From Cytophagaceae bacterium (GTDB lineage: Bacteria; Bacteroidota; Bacteroidia; Cytophagales; Spirosomataceae), in contig CANKVC010000002.1 of the NCBI GenBank assembly GCA_947486835.1, forward strand, positions 1-43,722: a stretch of DNA of 43,722 nucleotides, written 5' to 3'. The notes under the pieces are model-generated. The model made no database searches. It saw nothing but the letters and a program-made list of their open reading frames with translations, and was not told the origin of the DNA. The position numbers and the translations under genes were made by a program. Shown here one piece after another: positions 20,450 through 29,547 of this stretch. Position 1 is the first letter of the stretch. Each line of letters starts with the position of its first letter.

Positions 20450-21796
20450 ATGACGACACAAAAACCAACATGGATTCCGCTACTTGTATTGCTCGCAATA
20501 GCAGTAGCCGCATTATTTTTAACAAGTGTACCAGGTGTAATGCCAACTGAAGGCTTAGACACCGGTGATACTGCTTGGATGATCGTAGCATCTGGATTAG
20601 TTCTATTAATGACTCCAGGTTTGGCTTATTTTTATGGTGGAATGGTTAATCACAAAAACGTTATTTCAACTATGTTGCAATCATTTATTGCCATGGGCGT
20701 AATTTCTGTTATTTGGATTGTTTTTGGATTTAGTTTAGCATTTGGTGACTCTTTGGGTGGCTGGATTGGAGATCCTCGTACATTTTTTATGTTCAATGGG
20801 GTTTTTGATCATAAACTTTCATTAGGAAGCACTGACCAATTAAAATTTACAATTCCGTTTGCATTGTTTGCATTTTTTCAAATGAAATTCGCGGTTATTA
20901 CACCCGCACTTATTTCGGGTGCTTTAGCTGAAAGAATTAATTTTAGAGCGTTTGTATTGTTTATGATTCTATTCTGTGTCGTTGTTTATGCACCTTTGGC
21001 GCATTGGACATGGCATCCAGATGGTTTCTTATTCAACTTAGGTGTTTTAGATTTTGCAGGAGGAACAGTTGTACATATGTCAGCTGGTTGGGCTGCCTTA
21101 GCAGGCGCACTTTACTTACGTCGTCGTAAATCACACATTGAATCAAATATCTTGCCTCCAGCTAACATTCCTTATGTTTTATTAGGAACTGGTTTATTAT
21201 GGTTTGGATGGTTTGGATTTAACGCAGGATCAGCTGTAGGAGCTAATGGACTTGCGGTAACTGCTTTTGCGACTACTCACGTAGCTGCTGCAGCAGCAGG
21301 TTTATCTTGGATCTTATTTGATGTAACTCGTGGCAAAAAAGTTTCGGCTTTAGGGTTTTGTATTGGAGCTGTAGTTGGTTTAGTTGCGATTACACCAGCT
21401 GCTGGTTTCGTTACTGTTCCTGTTGCTATCTTCATCGGTGTTATAGCAGCGATCATTTCAAACGTTGTGGCGCACTGGAGAGCAAGTTCAAATTTGGATG
21501 ATACTTTGGATGTATTTCCTTGCCATGGTGTAGGTGGAATGGTTGGTATGTTGATGACTGGAATTTTCGCAACAAGCGCAGTAAATGCGGCAGTAGTAGA
21601 AAATGGTTTATTTTATGGTGAGACTGCTTTATTTATGAAGCACATTTTAGCATTGGCCATTGTTTCAGCATTTGCCTTTGGCGTATCCTATTTGTTATTA
21701 ATTATTACAGATAAAATCATACCTCTTCGTGTTAATGATGAGGAAGAAAGACTTGGATTAGATATATCTCAGCACGATGAAGCATTAGCAGAGTAA
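20450..21796 (+). CDS. amt: ammonium transporter
   Basis: 448 aa, multiple TM; GLAYFYGGMVNHKNVISTMLQS, DFAGGTVVHMSAGWAALAGAL, FNAGSAVGANGLA, FPCHGVGGMVGMLMTGIFA. Confidence 0.97.
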   Translation: MTTQKPTWIPLLVLLAIAVAALFLTSVPGVMPTEGLDTGDTAWMIVASGLVLLMTPGLAYFYGGMVNHKNVISTMLQSFIAMGVISVIWIVFGFSLAFGDSLGGWIGDPRTFFMFNGVFDHKLSLGSTDQLKFTIPFALFAFFQMKFAVITPALISGALAERINFRAFVLFMILFCVVVYAPLAHWTWHPDGFLFNLGVLDFAGGTVVHMSAGWAALAGALYLRRRKSHIESNILPPANIPYVLLGTGLLWFGWFGFNAGSAVGANGLAVTAFATTHVAAAAAGLSWILFDVTRGKKVSALGFCIGAVVGLVAITPAAGFVTVPVAIFIGVIAAIISNVVAHWRASSNLDDTLDVFPCHGVGGMVGMLMTGIFATSAVNAAVVENGLFYGETALFMKHILALAIVSAFAFGVSYLLLIITDKIIPLRVNDEEERLGLDISQHDEALAE

Positions 21797-21850
21797 TCTT
21801 TCTACTAGCAAAGCCGCAAGTAATGGTTCTTGTGGTTTTGTTTCAATCAA

Positions 21851-21884
21851 AAAGTCGAAAACTTATAGTTTTCGGCTTTTTTGT
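21851..21884 (+). terminator. Rho-independent terminator after amt
   Basis: AAAGTCGAAAACT-TAT-AGTTTTCGGCTTTTTTG (one G-T wobble), T tract. Confidence 0.75.
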
Positions 21885-21948
21885 TTTTATCCAGTTTAGA
21901 ATTTAAAGGTTTAATTAGACGTATGAACTTCCTATATTTAATAGATAT

Positions 21949-22647
21949 ATGAAAACCCAAAAAATTACTTTGTTGATTGGCAGAGAACATCTAGAAAAAG
22001 ACAGTTATTTATACACCAACATACTTTCAGAAATTAAGGGAATTCAATTTGATGTTTTCAATGACTCATACTCGTATTTCAGGAGAAGAGTTTATCCGTA
22101 TTTCACTAAAGTTATCCCTAGATTAATTCGAAAAAATCCTATCGTAAGAAGCTTATATTTACAAATAGAGAAACAATTTTATTCAATCATTCTGAATCCA
22201 AATGATTACAAAATGCATATTGCATTTCAAAAAAATCCGAATGACATTTCTTTAAGGGTAGAAAAATTAGCCAAAAGATTGAATAAAATTCCTATAGATA
22301 CCGAAATCACATTAATTGGCCGAAGTGCTGGAGCGATTGTTGCCACCATGGTTTCCTTACAACATCCCATTCACAAAATAATTTCGCTAGGGTATCCTTT
22401 TAAGCATCCTGACTTTGAGGAAGAAGCATATCGGCATGAACATCTAAAAAAAGTAAATACACCGATGTTAATTATACAGGGACTTCAAGATGTCTATGGT
22501 GGCAAAGAAATCGAAAATAAGTACAAATTTAATTCGAACACAACAATCGTCTTTGAAGACATCAATCATGATTTTGAATTAACGGAGGAAAACAGAATTC
22601 GAATTTTAAGCAATATTGAACAATTTATTTCTAGCTCAGAAAATTAA
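21949..22647 (+). CDS. alpha/beta hydrolase-fold protein
   Basis: 232 aa; nucleophile elbow LIGRSAGAIVATM, TPMLIIQGLQDVYGG (acid), DINHDFEL (His). Confidence 0.7.
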   Translation: MKTQKITLLIGREHLEKDSYLYTNILSEIKGIQFDVFNDSYSYFRRRVYPYFTKVIPRLIRKNPIVRSLYLQIEKQFYSIILNPNDYKMHIAFQKNPNDISLRVEKLAKRLNKIPIDTEITLIGRSAGAIVATMVSLQHPIHKIISLGYPFKHPDFEEEAYRHEHLKKVNTPMLIIQGLQDVYGGKEIENKYKFNSNTTIVFEDINHDFELTEENRIRILSNIEQFISSSEN

Positions 22648-23969
22648 ACAAAGACATTCGAGAACAAAACATCTCCCGTTACTTCGCCATTTTCAGTTAT
22701 TGATTTATAGCGAACGGATTGAATGGTGTTGATGAGTAATGGATCATATGCCGACTTGAACCTAACATAGTTTTCAGAAAAACCTTCCATTAATCCATTT
22801 TCATTTGATTCTTCAAACAAAACTTCTCCCTTTTTCCCTATTTGACTTTCATAAAAAGCATGTCTTTTTTTATCGGAAAGTATGTGTAACATTTTAGATC
22901 TCTCTGATTTTTGAGAGCCATCTATTTTGGGGAAAATTTCAGTGGAAAAAGTATTAGCCCTTTCTGAATATGGGAATACATGTAAATATGAAATATCTAG
23001 CTCCTGCAAAAACTGGTACGTTTCTAAAAATAATTCGTGCGTTTCCCCTGGATGCCCCACAATAACATCAACACCAATACACGCATTTGGCATCAATGAT
23101 TTAATTAAGGCAACACGGTTTACATATAATTCTCTTTGATACCGACGTTTCATTAAGCGCAAAACGGTATTCGATCCAGATTGCAAGGGTATGTGAAAGT
23201 GAGGCACAAAAGACTTGGAACTTGCCAAGAAAGTAATTATTTCAGGGGTAATTAAATTAGGCTCAATGGAAGATATGCGAAATCGGTTGATGCTAGATTT
23301 TAATTCAATTGCTTTGATTAAATCAAAAAATGTTTCTTCTCGCTTTCCTTGTTGTATTCCAAAGTCGCCAATATTCACGCCCGTTAAGACGATTTCTTTT
23401 ATCCCTTTTAACGCAATTTCCTCAATTAAAGCTAATACACTTTCCACACTATCTGATCGAGATTGACCACGAGCGAGGGGAATTGTGCAATAGGAGCAAG
23501 GGTAATCACACCCATCCTGTACTTTTAAAAATGTTCGAGTCCGATCATTAACGGAATAAGAAGCATGGTAATCTAAGTCATACCGTATTTCGGAGGCCAA
23601 TAATTTAGGGAGATTTGTATTTTTTTTAATTAAATAGGGGGGGAGTAAATCAGGCAATTGGAACTTTTCATTGGCCCCTAAAACTAAATCAACACCAGGA
23701 ATGTTCGAAATTTCTTCAGGTTTCAATTGCGCATAGCATCCCATAATAACAACTGTGGATGCTGGATTGATTTTTTTAGCTTCTCGAACGACTTTTTTAC
23801 ACTTTTTATCTGCTTGTTCGGTTACGCTACAGGTATTGATAACAAATAAATTAGGTGAATCTTGAAAATCCACACGAGTAAAACCCATAGGTTCTAAACT
23901 ACGTGCAATTGAACTGGATTCTGCAAAATTCAACTTACAACCTAAGGTATAAAAAGCGACCTTTTTCAT
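22644..23969 (-). CDS. mtaB: tRNA (N6-L-threonylcarbamoyladenosine(37)-C(2))-methylthiotransferase
   Basis: 441 aa; TLGCKLNFAESSSIAR, NTCSVTEQADKKC, radical SAM DGCDYPCSYCTIPLARG, FHIPLQSGSNTVLRLMKRRY. Confidence 0.94.
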   Translation of the reverse strand: MKKVAFYTLGCKLNFAESSSIARSLEPMGFTRVDFQDSPNLFVINTCSVTEQADKKCKKVVREAKKINPASTVVIMGCYAQLKPEEISNIPGVDLVLGANEKFQLPDLLPPYLIKKNTNLPKLLASEIRYDLDYHASYSVNDRTRTFLKVQDGCDYPCSYCTIPLARGQSRSDSVESVLALIEEIALKGIKEIVLTGVNIGDFGIQQGKREETFFDLIKAIELKSSINRFRISSIEPNLITPEIITFLASSKSFVPHFHIPLQSGSNTVLRLMKRRYQRELYVNRVALIKSLMPNACIGVDVIVGHPGETHELFLETYQFLQELDISYLHVFPYSERANTFSTEIFPKIDGSQKSERSKMLHILSDKKRHAFYESQIGKKGEVLFEESNENGLMEGFSENYVRFKSAYDPLLINTIQSVRYKSITENGEVTGDVLFSNVFV

Positions 23970-23986
23970 TTCTTAAAATATGAGCA

Positions 23987-23994
23987 CAAAGGTA
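23987..23994 (-). promoter_or_regulatory. Bacteroidota -7 element TACCTTTG for mtaB
   Basis: Exact TAnnTTTG match on the minus strand, 17 nt upstream of the mtaB ATG, directly downstream of the glnA terminator; no clear -33 TTG. Confidence 0.4.
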
Positions 23995-24024
23995 AAACAA
24001 AAATGGCGGGAAAACCCGCCATTT
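23995..24024 (-). terminator. Rho-independent terminator after glnA (minus strand)
   Basis: AAATGGCGGG-AAAA-CCCGCCATTT, a perfect 10-bp stem; the minus transcript continues into TTTTTGTTTT. Confidence 0.85.
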
Positions 24025-24056
24025 CGTTTCATAAAAGTATATAAATGCAAGATAAA

Positions 24057-25070
24057 TTAATATTTAGCCGTTTTAACTGTCTTAATAATTCGAGCAGCTA
24101 CTTTGTAAGGATCTGCAGCAGAATTAGGTCTACGATCTTCTAACCAGCCTTTCCAACCTTTTTCTACGGTTGCGATAGGGATACGAATAGACGCACCACG
24201 ATCTGAAACACCATAAGAGAAAGAATCGATGGATTGAGTCTCGTGTTTACCAGTTAAACGTAAATGATTGTCAGCACCATAAACATCAATATGCTCTTTA
24301 ACGAAAGGAGCAAATGCTGAACATATAGCGTCATACGTTTCTTTTTTACCAGCCGTACGTAAAGCTGTGTTGGAGAAGTTGGCATGCATACCAGAACCAT
24401 TCCAATCCAATTCTCCTAAAGGCTTACAATGCCAATTAATCGACACTCCAAATTTCTCACCTAAACGCTCTAATAAATAACGGCCGATCCAGATTTGATC
24501 ACCTGCTTCTTTAGCCCCTTTAGCAAACATTTGGAATTCCCACTGACCTGCAGCCACCTCAGCATTAATGCCTTCAATGTTAAGTCCTGCTTCGATACAC
24601 AAATCCAAATGCTCTTCTACGATCTCACGTCCATAGGCATTAGTTGCACCTACTGAACAGTAATATGGTCCTTGCGGAGCTGGATAGCCGTTTGCTGGAA
24701 AACCTAAAGGCTTATTTGTTTCTGGATCCCATAAAAAATACTCTTGTTCGAAACCGAACCAAAAATCATTATCATCATCCTCAATTGTCGCACGGCCATT
24801 GCTCACGTGAGGAGTACCATCTGAATTCAACACATCACACATCACTAAATATGCATTTTTGCGAGATGGATCTGGGCAAATAAACACAGGACGTAATAGG
24901 CAATCTGAAGAGCCACCTGGAGCTTGCTCCGTAGATGAACCATCAAAACACCACATATCACAATCCGCTAACTTTCCACTAAAATTATTTTCGATTTTAG
25001 TTTTAGAACGTAAACTCTGGGTAGGTTTATAACCATCCAACCAAATGTACTCCAATTTAGACTTAGCCAT
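24057..25070 (-). CDS. glnA: glutamine synthetase, type II-like (eukaryotic-type, beta-grasp)
   Basis: 337 aa; WLDGYKPTQSLRSKT, MWCFDGSSTEQAPGGSSD, DFWFGFEQEYFLWD, GSGMHANFSNTALR, GVSDRGASIRIPIATVEKGWKGWLEDRRPNSAADPY. Confidence 0.93.
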   Translation of the reverse strand: MAKSKLEYIWLDGYKPTQSLRSKTKIENNFSGKLADCDMWCFDGSSTEQAPGGSSDCLLRPVFICPDPSRKNAYLVMCDVLNSDGTPHVSNGRATIEDDDNDFWFGFEQEYFLWDPETNKPLGFPANGYPAPQGPYYCSVGATNAYGREIVEEHLDLCIEAGLNIEGINAEVAAGQWEFQMFAKGAKEAGDQIWIGRYLLERLGEKFGVSINWHCKPLGELDWNGSGMHANFSNTALRTAGKKETYDAICSAFAPFVKEHIDVYGADNHLRLTGKHETQSIDSFSYGVSDRGASIRIPIATVEKGWKGWLEDRRPNSAADPYKVAARIIKTVKTAKY

Positions 25071-25120
25071 AATTTTAAACGTGTTTTTATTAATAAATAC
25101 ATTTATTTTTCAATTCATTA

Positions 25121-25150
25121 CAAATTTAAACTTGATTTTAACAATTGCAA
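25121..25150 (-). promoter_or_regulatory. Bacteroidota sigma-A-type promoter for GSII
   Basis: On the minus strand: TTG (25150-25148), N19, TAAATTTG (25128-25121). Confidence 0.55.
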
Positions 25151-25314
25151 CGATTTTATTGAAAATCTTATACGTTTATTAACCTATTATTCGATTTTAT
25201 TAAAAAAATTTAATTATTTCCATGAAAATTATATTTATAAATTCCTTTGATAATTATTTACCATTATTGGTATAAATTGGCTATTTTTACTTCGTATAAT
25301 AAAGATGAACAATT

Positions 25315-27522
25315 ATGGCAATTACTAGATTTAAGGCGTTAGAATTAGCTCAATCACGAGCTAATACACATGTAAAATTACCAACAGAAAAAGTAACTGA
25401 TTATTATGGAAGTATGACGTTCAATGATGAAGTAATGCGTTCATTATTATCCCCTGAAGCCTATCTAAAGATCAATACAGCTATAAACTCTGGAACTAAA
25501 ATTGATCGAGATGCAGCTGATGAAGTGGCTGCTGCTATGAAATCTTGGGCTATTTCAAAAGGTGCCACGCATTATACCCATTGGTTTCAACCATTAACAG
25601 GTACCACTGCTGAAAAACACGATTCATTTTTTGATATAGATTTAAGTACGGGTAAGGCCGTTGAAAAATTTAAGGGTTCAGCTTTAGTTCAACAAGAACC
25701 AGATGCTTCATCATTTCCAAATGGTGGTATACGTTCCACATTTGAGGCAAGAGGATATACCGGTTGGGATCCATCTTCCCCCGCTTTTATCATGGAAAAC
25801 GCAGCAGGCACAGCAACCTTATGTATTCCATCCGTTTTTGTTTCATATACCGGGGAGGCGTTAGATTATAAAACGCCTTTATTGAAATCCATCGAGTTAG
25901 TTGATAAAGCTGCAACAGCAGTCATCAAAGAATTTTTCAACCGAGATATCAGTAAGGTGATCCCAACTTTAGGAGCGGAGCAAGAATATTTTGTTATCGA
26001 CGAAGCATTATTTAATGCGAGACCTGATTTAATGATGGCTGGCCGTACGGTTTTTGGACATGCTCCCGCTAAAGGCCAACAATTAGAAGATCATTATTTT
26101 GGATCAATACCAAACCGCGTAAATTCCTTTATGGTAGACTTTGAAATAGAGGCTATGAAGTTAGGAATGCCAGTTAGAACGCGGCATAATGAAGTGGCAC
26201 CCGCTCAGTTTGAGGTAGCGCCGACGTTCGAAGAAGCCAATTTGGCTTGTGATCACAATGCTTTATTGATGGATTTGATGTCCAAGGTAGCGACCAAGCA
26301 TAAACTTAAAGTATTATTTCACGAAAAACCATTTGCGGGAATTAACGGAAGTGGTAAGCATAACAACTGGGCATTAGCTACGGATACAGGAATTAATTTA
26401 TTAGCTCCATCTTCAAAACCAAAGGAAAATTTACGGTTTCTGACCTTTTTTGTGAATACGTTAAAAGCAGTTCATGATCATGCCGATTTGTTAAGGGCCT
26501 CGATTGCTTCAGCAGGAAACGAACATCGTTTAGGTGCCAATGAAGCTCCTCCAGCAATTGTCTCAGTCTTTTTAGGTTCTACTATGAGCCAAGTGTTAGA
26601 CGAGATGGAGAATATGAGTGATTTAGATGATATTCATTTAGAAAAAGGGGATAATGTATATTTGAAATTAGGTATCAATAAAATCCCGTCATTAATATTA
26701 GATAATACGGATCGAAATAGGACTTCCCCATTTGCTTTCACCGGAAATAAATTTGAATTCAGGGCAGTAGGTTCTTCCGCAAATTCTGCAGCTCCTATGA
26801 CCATTTTGAATACGATTGTGGCTGACCAATTAATCATATTTAGAAAAGAGGTTGAAGTAATTCTTGAGAAAGGGGTCAAAAAGGAATTAGCCATTATGGA
26901 AGTCCTTAAAAAATATGTCAAAGAGTCTAAAAAAATACGTTTTGAGGGAAATGGGTATTCTGAAGAATGGGTAGAAGAGGCCGCAAAGAGAGGATTATCA
27001 AATTTAAAGTCCACTCCAGAAGCATTAGCTGTATACGCTAGACCTGAATCGATTGAATTATTTACAAAGCATGGAATTTATTCTAAAGAGGAAATGCATG
27101 CAAGACATGAAATTGAATTAGAAAATTACATTAAGAAAATTCAAATTGAGTCAAGGGTGATTGGAGATATGGCGATTAATCACATCGTTTCCACTTCTTT
27201 AAAGTATCAAACTCAATTGGTTGAAAATGTAAAAGGACAGAAAGAAATTGGCATTGATCCTCAGTATTTTGCGCCAACGATCGAAATGATTAAAAAGATA
27301 TCTGAATATACATCCACGATCGTTCGTCTTCAAAATGAGATGACTGAGGCTAGAAAAACAGCTAACAACATTGAGAATTTAGAAGAAAGAGCTACTATGT
27401 ATGGGATTAGTGTCAAAGGATTCTTTGAGGAAATTAGGTATGCCGTAGATAAATTAGAACTTATTGTAGACGACGATGAATGGCCACTACCAAAGTATAG
27501 AGAATTATTATTAATAAAATAG
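25315..27522 (+). CDS. glnN: glutamine synthetase type III
   Basis: 735 aa; THWFQPLTGTTAEKHDSFF, GGIRSTFEARGYTGWDPSSPAF, LGAEQEYFVIDEALFNARPDLMMAGRTVFG, FHEKPFAGINGSGKHNNWAL, NRTSPFAFTGNKFEFRAVGSSANSA. Confidence 0.97.
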   Translation: MAITRFKALELAQSRANTHVKLPTEKVTDYYGSMTFNDEVMRSLLSPEAYLKINTAINSGTKIDRDAADEVAAAMKSWAISKGATHYTHWFQPLTGTTAEKHDSFFDIDLSTGKAVEKFKGSALVQQEPDASSFPNGGIRSTFEARGYTGWDPSSPAFIMENAAGTATLCIPSVFVSYTGEALDYKTPLLKSIELVDKAATAVIKEFFNRDISKVIPTLGAEQEYFVIDEALFNARPDLMMAGRTVFGHAPAKGQQLEDHYFGSIPNRVNSFMVDFEIEAMKLGMPVRTRHNEVAPAQFEVAPTFEEANLACDHNALLMDLMSKVATKHKLKVLFHEKPFAGINGSGKHNNWALATDTGINLLAPSSKPKENLRFLTFFVNTLKAVHDHADLLRASIASAGNEHRLGANEAPPAIVSVFLGSTMSQVLDEMENMSDLDDIHLEKGDNVYLKLGINKIPSLILDNTDRNRTSPFAFTGNKFEFRAVGSSANSAAPMTILNTIVADQLIIFRKEVEVILEKGVKKELAIMEVLKKYVKESKKIRFEGNGYSEEWVEEAAKRGLSNLKSTPEALAVYARPESIELFTKHGIYSKEEMHARHEIELENYIKKIQIESRVIGDMAINHIVSTSLKYQTQLVENVKGQKEIGIDPQYFAPTIEMIKKISEYTSTIVRLQNEMTEARKTANNIENLEERATMYGISVKGFFEEIRYAVDKLELIVDDDEWPLPKYRELLLIK

Positions 27523-27534
27523 CCGATAATCCAC

Positions 27535-28092
27535 ATGTTGAAACAAGATAATCCTGGATTTTTAGCTGAAGAAATAGCTAACCTAAAAGCTCTGTGCGCT
27601 GCAGAAAATAAATCATTTATTGTCATTGATGATGAAGATCTTCCCATGGGGAATGATAAGGAAATGGTTCATATTCAATTTGTAGGTAATTATAAGGAGA
27701 AGGAAGTGGTCTATGATGCCATATTGTGTACGCTTCAATTACATTACTCGAGTACAATCTATGAAGAAGCGGAGCGTGAGGCCATTGAGCAATTTCCATT
27801 ATATGTGCCCATTGAAAATAGAGATGAAACCTATGTGGCAAATGAAGCGCTAGATGATGAAGTGGAAATGATGATTTTAGAAATCATTGACGAAATAGAA
27901 GAAAATGATGACATCAAAGTAAGCGAATACGTTGAGATAGATGAAGATTTTGATTTTGGAATAAGCCTAGAAGCCGCATTATACGTAGCCGCATTAGAAG
28001 AAGAAGTCATTGAAAAATTCATTTCCGATTTTAATTCGAATAGTCTCAAGCTTGATTCTTCCTTATATTCATTTAAAACGGAAGAAGAGTAA
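27535..28092 (+). CDS. hypothetical highly acidic protein linked to GSIII and rsmE
   Basis: 185 aa ORF, 12 nt after glnN and abutting rsmE; Asp/Glu-rich (EDDEVEMMILEIIDEIEENDD-like stretches); no family recognised. Confidence 0.8.
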   Translation: MLKQDNPGFLAEEIANLKALCAAENKSFIVIDDEDLPMGNDKEMVHIQFVGNYKEKEVVYDAILCTLQLHYSSTIYEEAEREAIEQFPLYVPIENRDETYVANEALDDEVEMMILEIIDEIEENDDIKVSEYVEIDEDFDFGISLEAALYVAALEEEVIEKFISDFNSNSLKLDSSLYSFKTEEE

Positions 28093-28818
28093 ATGAGCTA
28101 TCCGGTTTTTTATGCATCGGAACCTGAATTAAAGTCTGGTTTAAGCGAAGAAGAATCTTTTCATGCCTGTAGGGTCTTGCGTTTAAAAAATGGAGATCAA
28201 ATTCACATTTTGGATGGAAAGGGGAAGCGCTTTGAAGCCGAATTAGAATTTGTTGATTCCAGGAAGACTACTTTTAGGTCATTACGTATGTTGGAAGAGA
28301 TTAAAAATCCAGCTTATTCTATTTCTATTTGGGTAGCACCAACCAAACAAATGGAGCGAATGGAATGGATGGTCGAAAAGTGTACCGAACTTGGCATCCA
28401 TTCAATAGGCTTTTTTCATTCACGCTATTCTGAAAGAAAGGAAATAAAATTAAACCGATTAGAAAAAATTGCTATATCGGCTCTAAAACAATCAAAAAAT
28501 TTATTTTTGCCAGAGATTAAACCGATGGTTTCGATCAAAGAAATCATTCCATTGCCAGCTAATCAAGATTCTGCAAATCAATATTTGTTTGCCCATATTG
28601 CTGAGCCGGTTGATCAGCCTTTATACAAAATTTTACATAAAAATATCCATTCAAATATATTGATAGGGCCAGAAGGTGATTTTTCAAATGAAGAAAGTGA
28701 TTCTTTACTTAAAAATAATTGGCAAGCATTTAGTTTAGGCAAAGCCATTTTGCGAACAGAAACTGCTTGCATCGCAGCTACTCATAGTGTTCATTTGTTA
28801 CATTCACTCCATGAATAA
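28093..28818 (+). CDS. rsmE: 16S rRNA (uracil(1498)-N(3))-methyltransferase
   Basis: 241 aa; SFHACRVLRLKNGDQIHILDGKG, MEWMVEKCTELGIHSIGFFHSRYSER, LIGPEGDFSNEE, SLGKAILRTETACIAA. Confidence 0.95.
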   Translation: MSYPVFYASEPELKSGLSEEESFHACRVLRLKNGDQIHILDGKGKRFEAELEFVDSRKTTFRSLRMLEEIKNPAYSISIWVAPTKQMERMEWMVEKCTELGIHSIGFFHSRYSERKEIKLNRLEKIAISALKQSKNLFLPEIKPMVSIKEIIPLPANQDSANQYLFAHIAEPVDQPLYKILHKNIHSNILIGPEGDFSNEESDSLLKNNWQAFSLGKAILRTETACIAATHSVHLLHSLHE

Positions 28819-29458
28819 AATAATAGTCGTATTTATTTTCTTTTGTAGCTCGACCCTATTGGGGCAAATTAAACTAGCTAAAGTTAAGTATTCAGGTGGG
28901 GGAGATTGGTATGCCAATAAAACTTCGTTGCCTAATTTGATTCAATTTTGCAATTCAAACCTACCTATTAAGCTTTCAAATACGCCTGAAACGGTTGAAT
29001 TGTCAAGCAAACAATTATTCAGTTACCCATTTATCCATTTAACAGGGCACGGAAATGTCGTATTCACTGATACCGAAATTCAAAATTTAAGAACCTATTT
29101 ACTTGGAGGAGGTTTTCTACATATAGATGACAATTACGGTTTAGACGTTTACATAAGAAGGGAAATGAAAAAAGTATTGCCGTCCTTAGAATTTGTGGAA
29201 CTTCCATTTACACATGCTATTTATCATCAGACTTTTAATTTCCCTGCAGGATTACCTAAAATTCATGAGCATGATGGAAGGCCTGCACAGGGATATGGCC
29301 TCATTTATAATGGAAGACTGATCTGTTTTTATTCGTATGAAAGTGATTTGGGAAATGGATGGGAAGATATTGGTACGTATACGGATCCTGTAGAAAAACA
29401 CCAAGAAGCATTAAAGATGGGAGCTAATATTATTCAATTTGCTTTCAACAATCCTTAA
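28811..29458 (+). CDS. DUF4159 domain-containing protein, secreted
   Basis: Start MNKIIVVFIFFCSSTLLGQ at 28811 (ORF track 28787); KVKYSGGGDWYANKTSLPNLIQF, FIHLTGHGNVVFTDTEIQNLRTYLLGGGFLHIDDNYG. Confidence 0.85.
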   Translation: MNKIIVVFIFFCSSTLLGQIKLAKVKYSGGGDWYANKTSLPNLIQFCNSNLPIKLSNTPETVELSSKQLFSYPFIHLTGHGNVVFTDTEIQNLRTYLLGGGFLHIDDNYGLDVYIRREMKKVLPSLEFVELPFTHAIYHQTFNFPAGLPKIHEHDGRPAQGYGLIYNGRLICFYSYESDLGNGWEDIGTYTDPVEKHQEALKMGANIIQFAFNNP

Positions 29459-29517
29459 TTATGATAAAAATCAATTATTTTAAATAATCAAAACAAAAAG
29501 AGTGTTAAAATGCTTAT

Positions 29518-29525
29518 TATATTTG
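29518..29525 (+). promoter_or_regulatory. Bacteroidota -7 element TATATTTG upstream of desaturase
   Basis: Exact TAnnTTTG match; -33 TTG not clear. Confidence 0.35.
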
Positions 29526-29547
29526 TAACTAAAATATAAACCTAAAA

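Noticed and set aside
20400-20591. 63-aa minus-strand ORF at the porin/amt junction
   Set aside because: Overlaps the amt start and intergenic spacer; no ribosome-binding or domain support.
27330-27647. 105-aa minus-strand ORF bridging GSIII and the acidic protein gene
   Set aside because: Antisense to the conserved GSIII C-terminus; Ser/Leu-rich with no recognisable domain.
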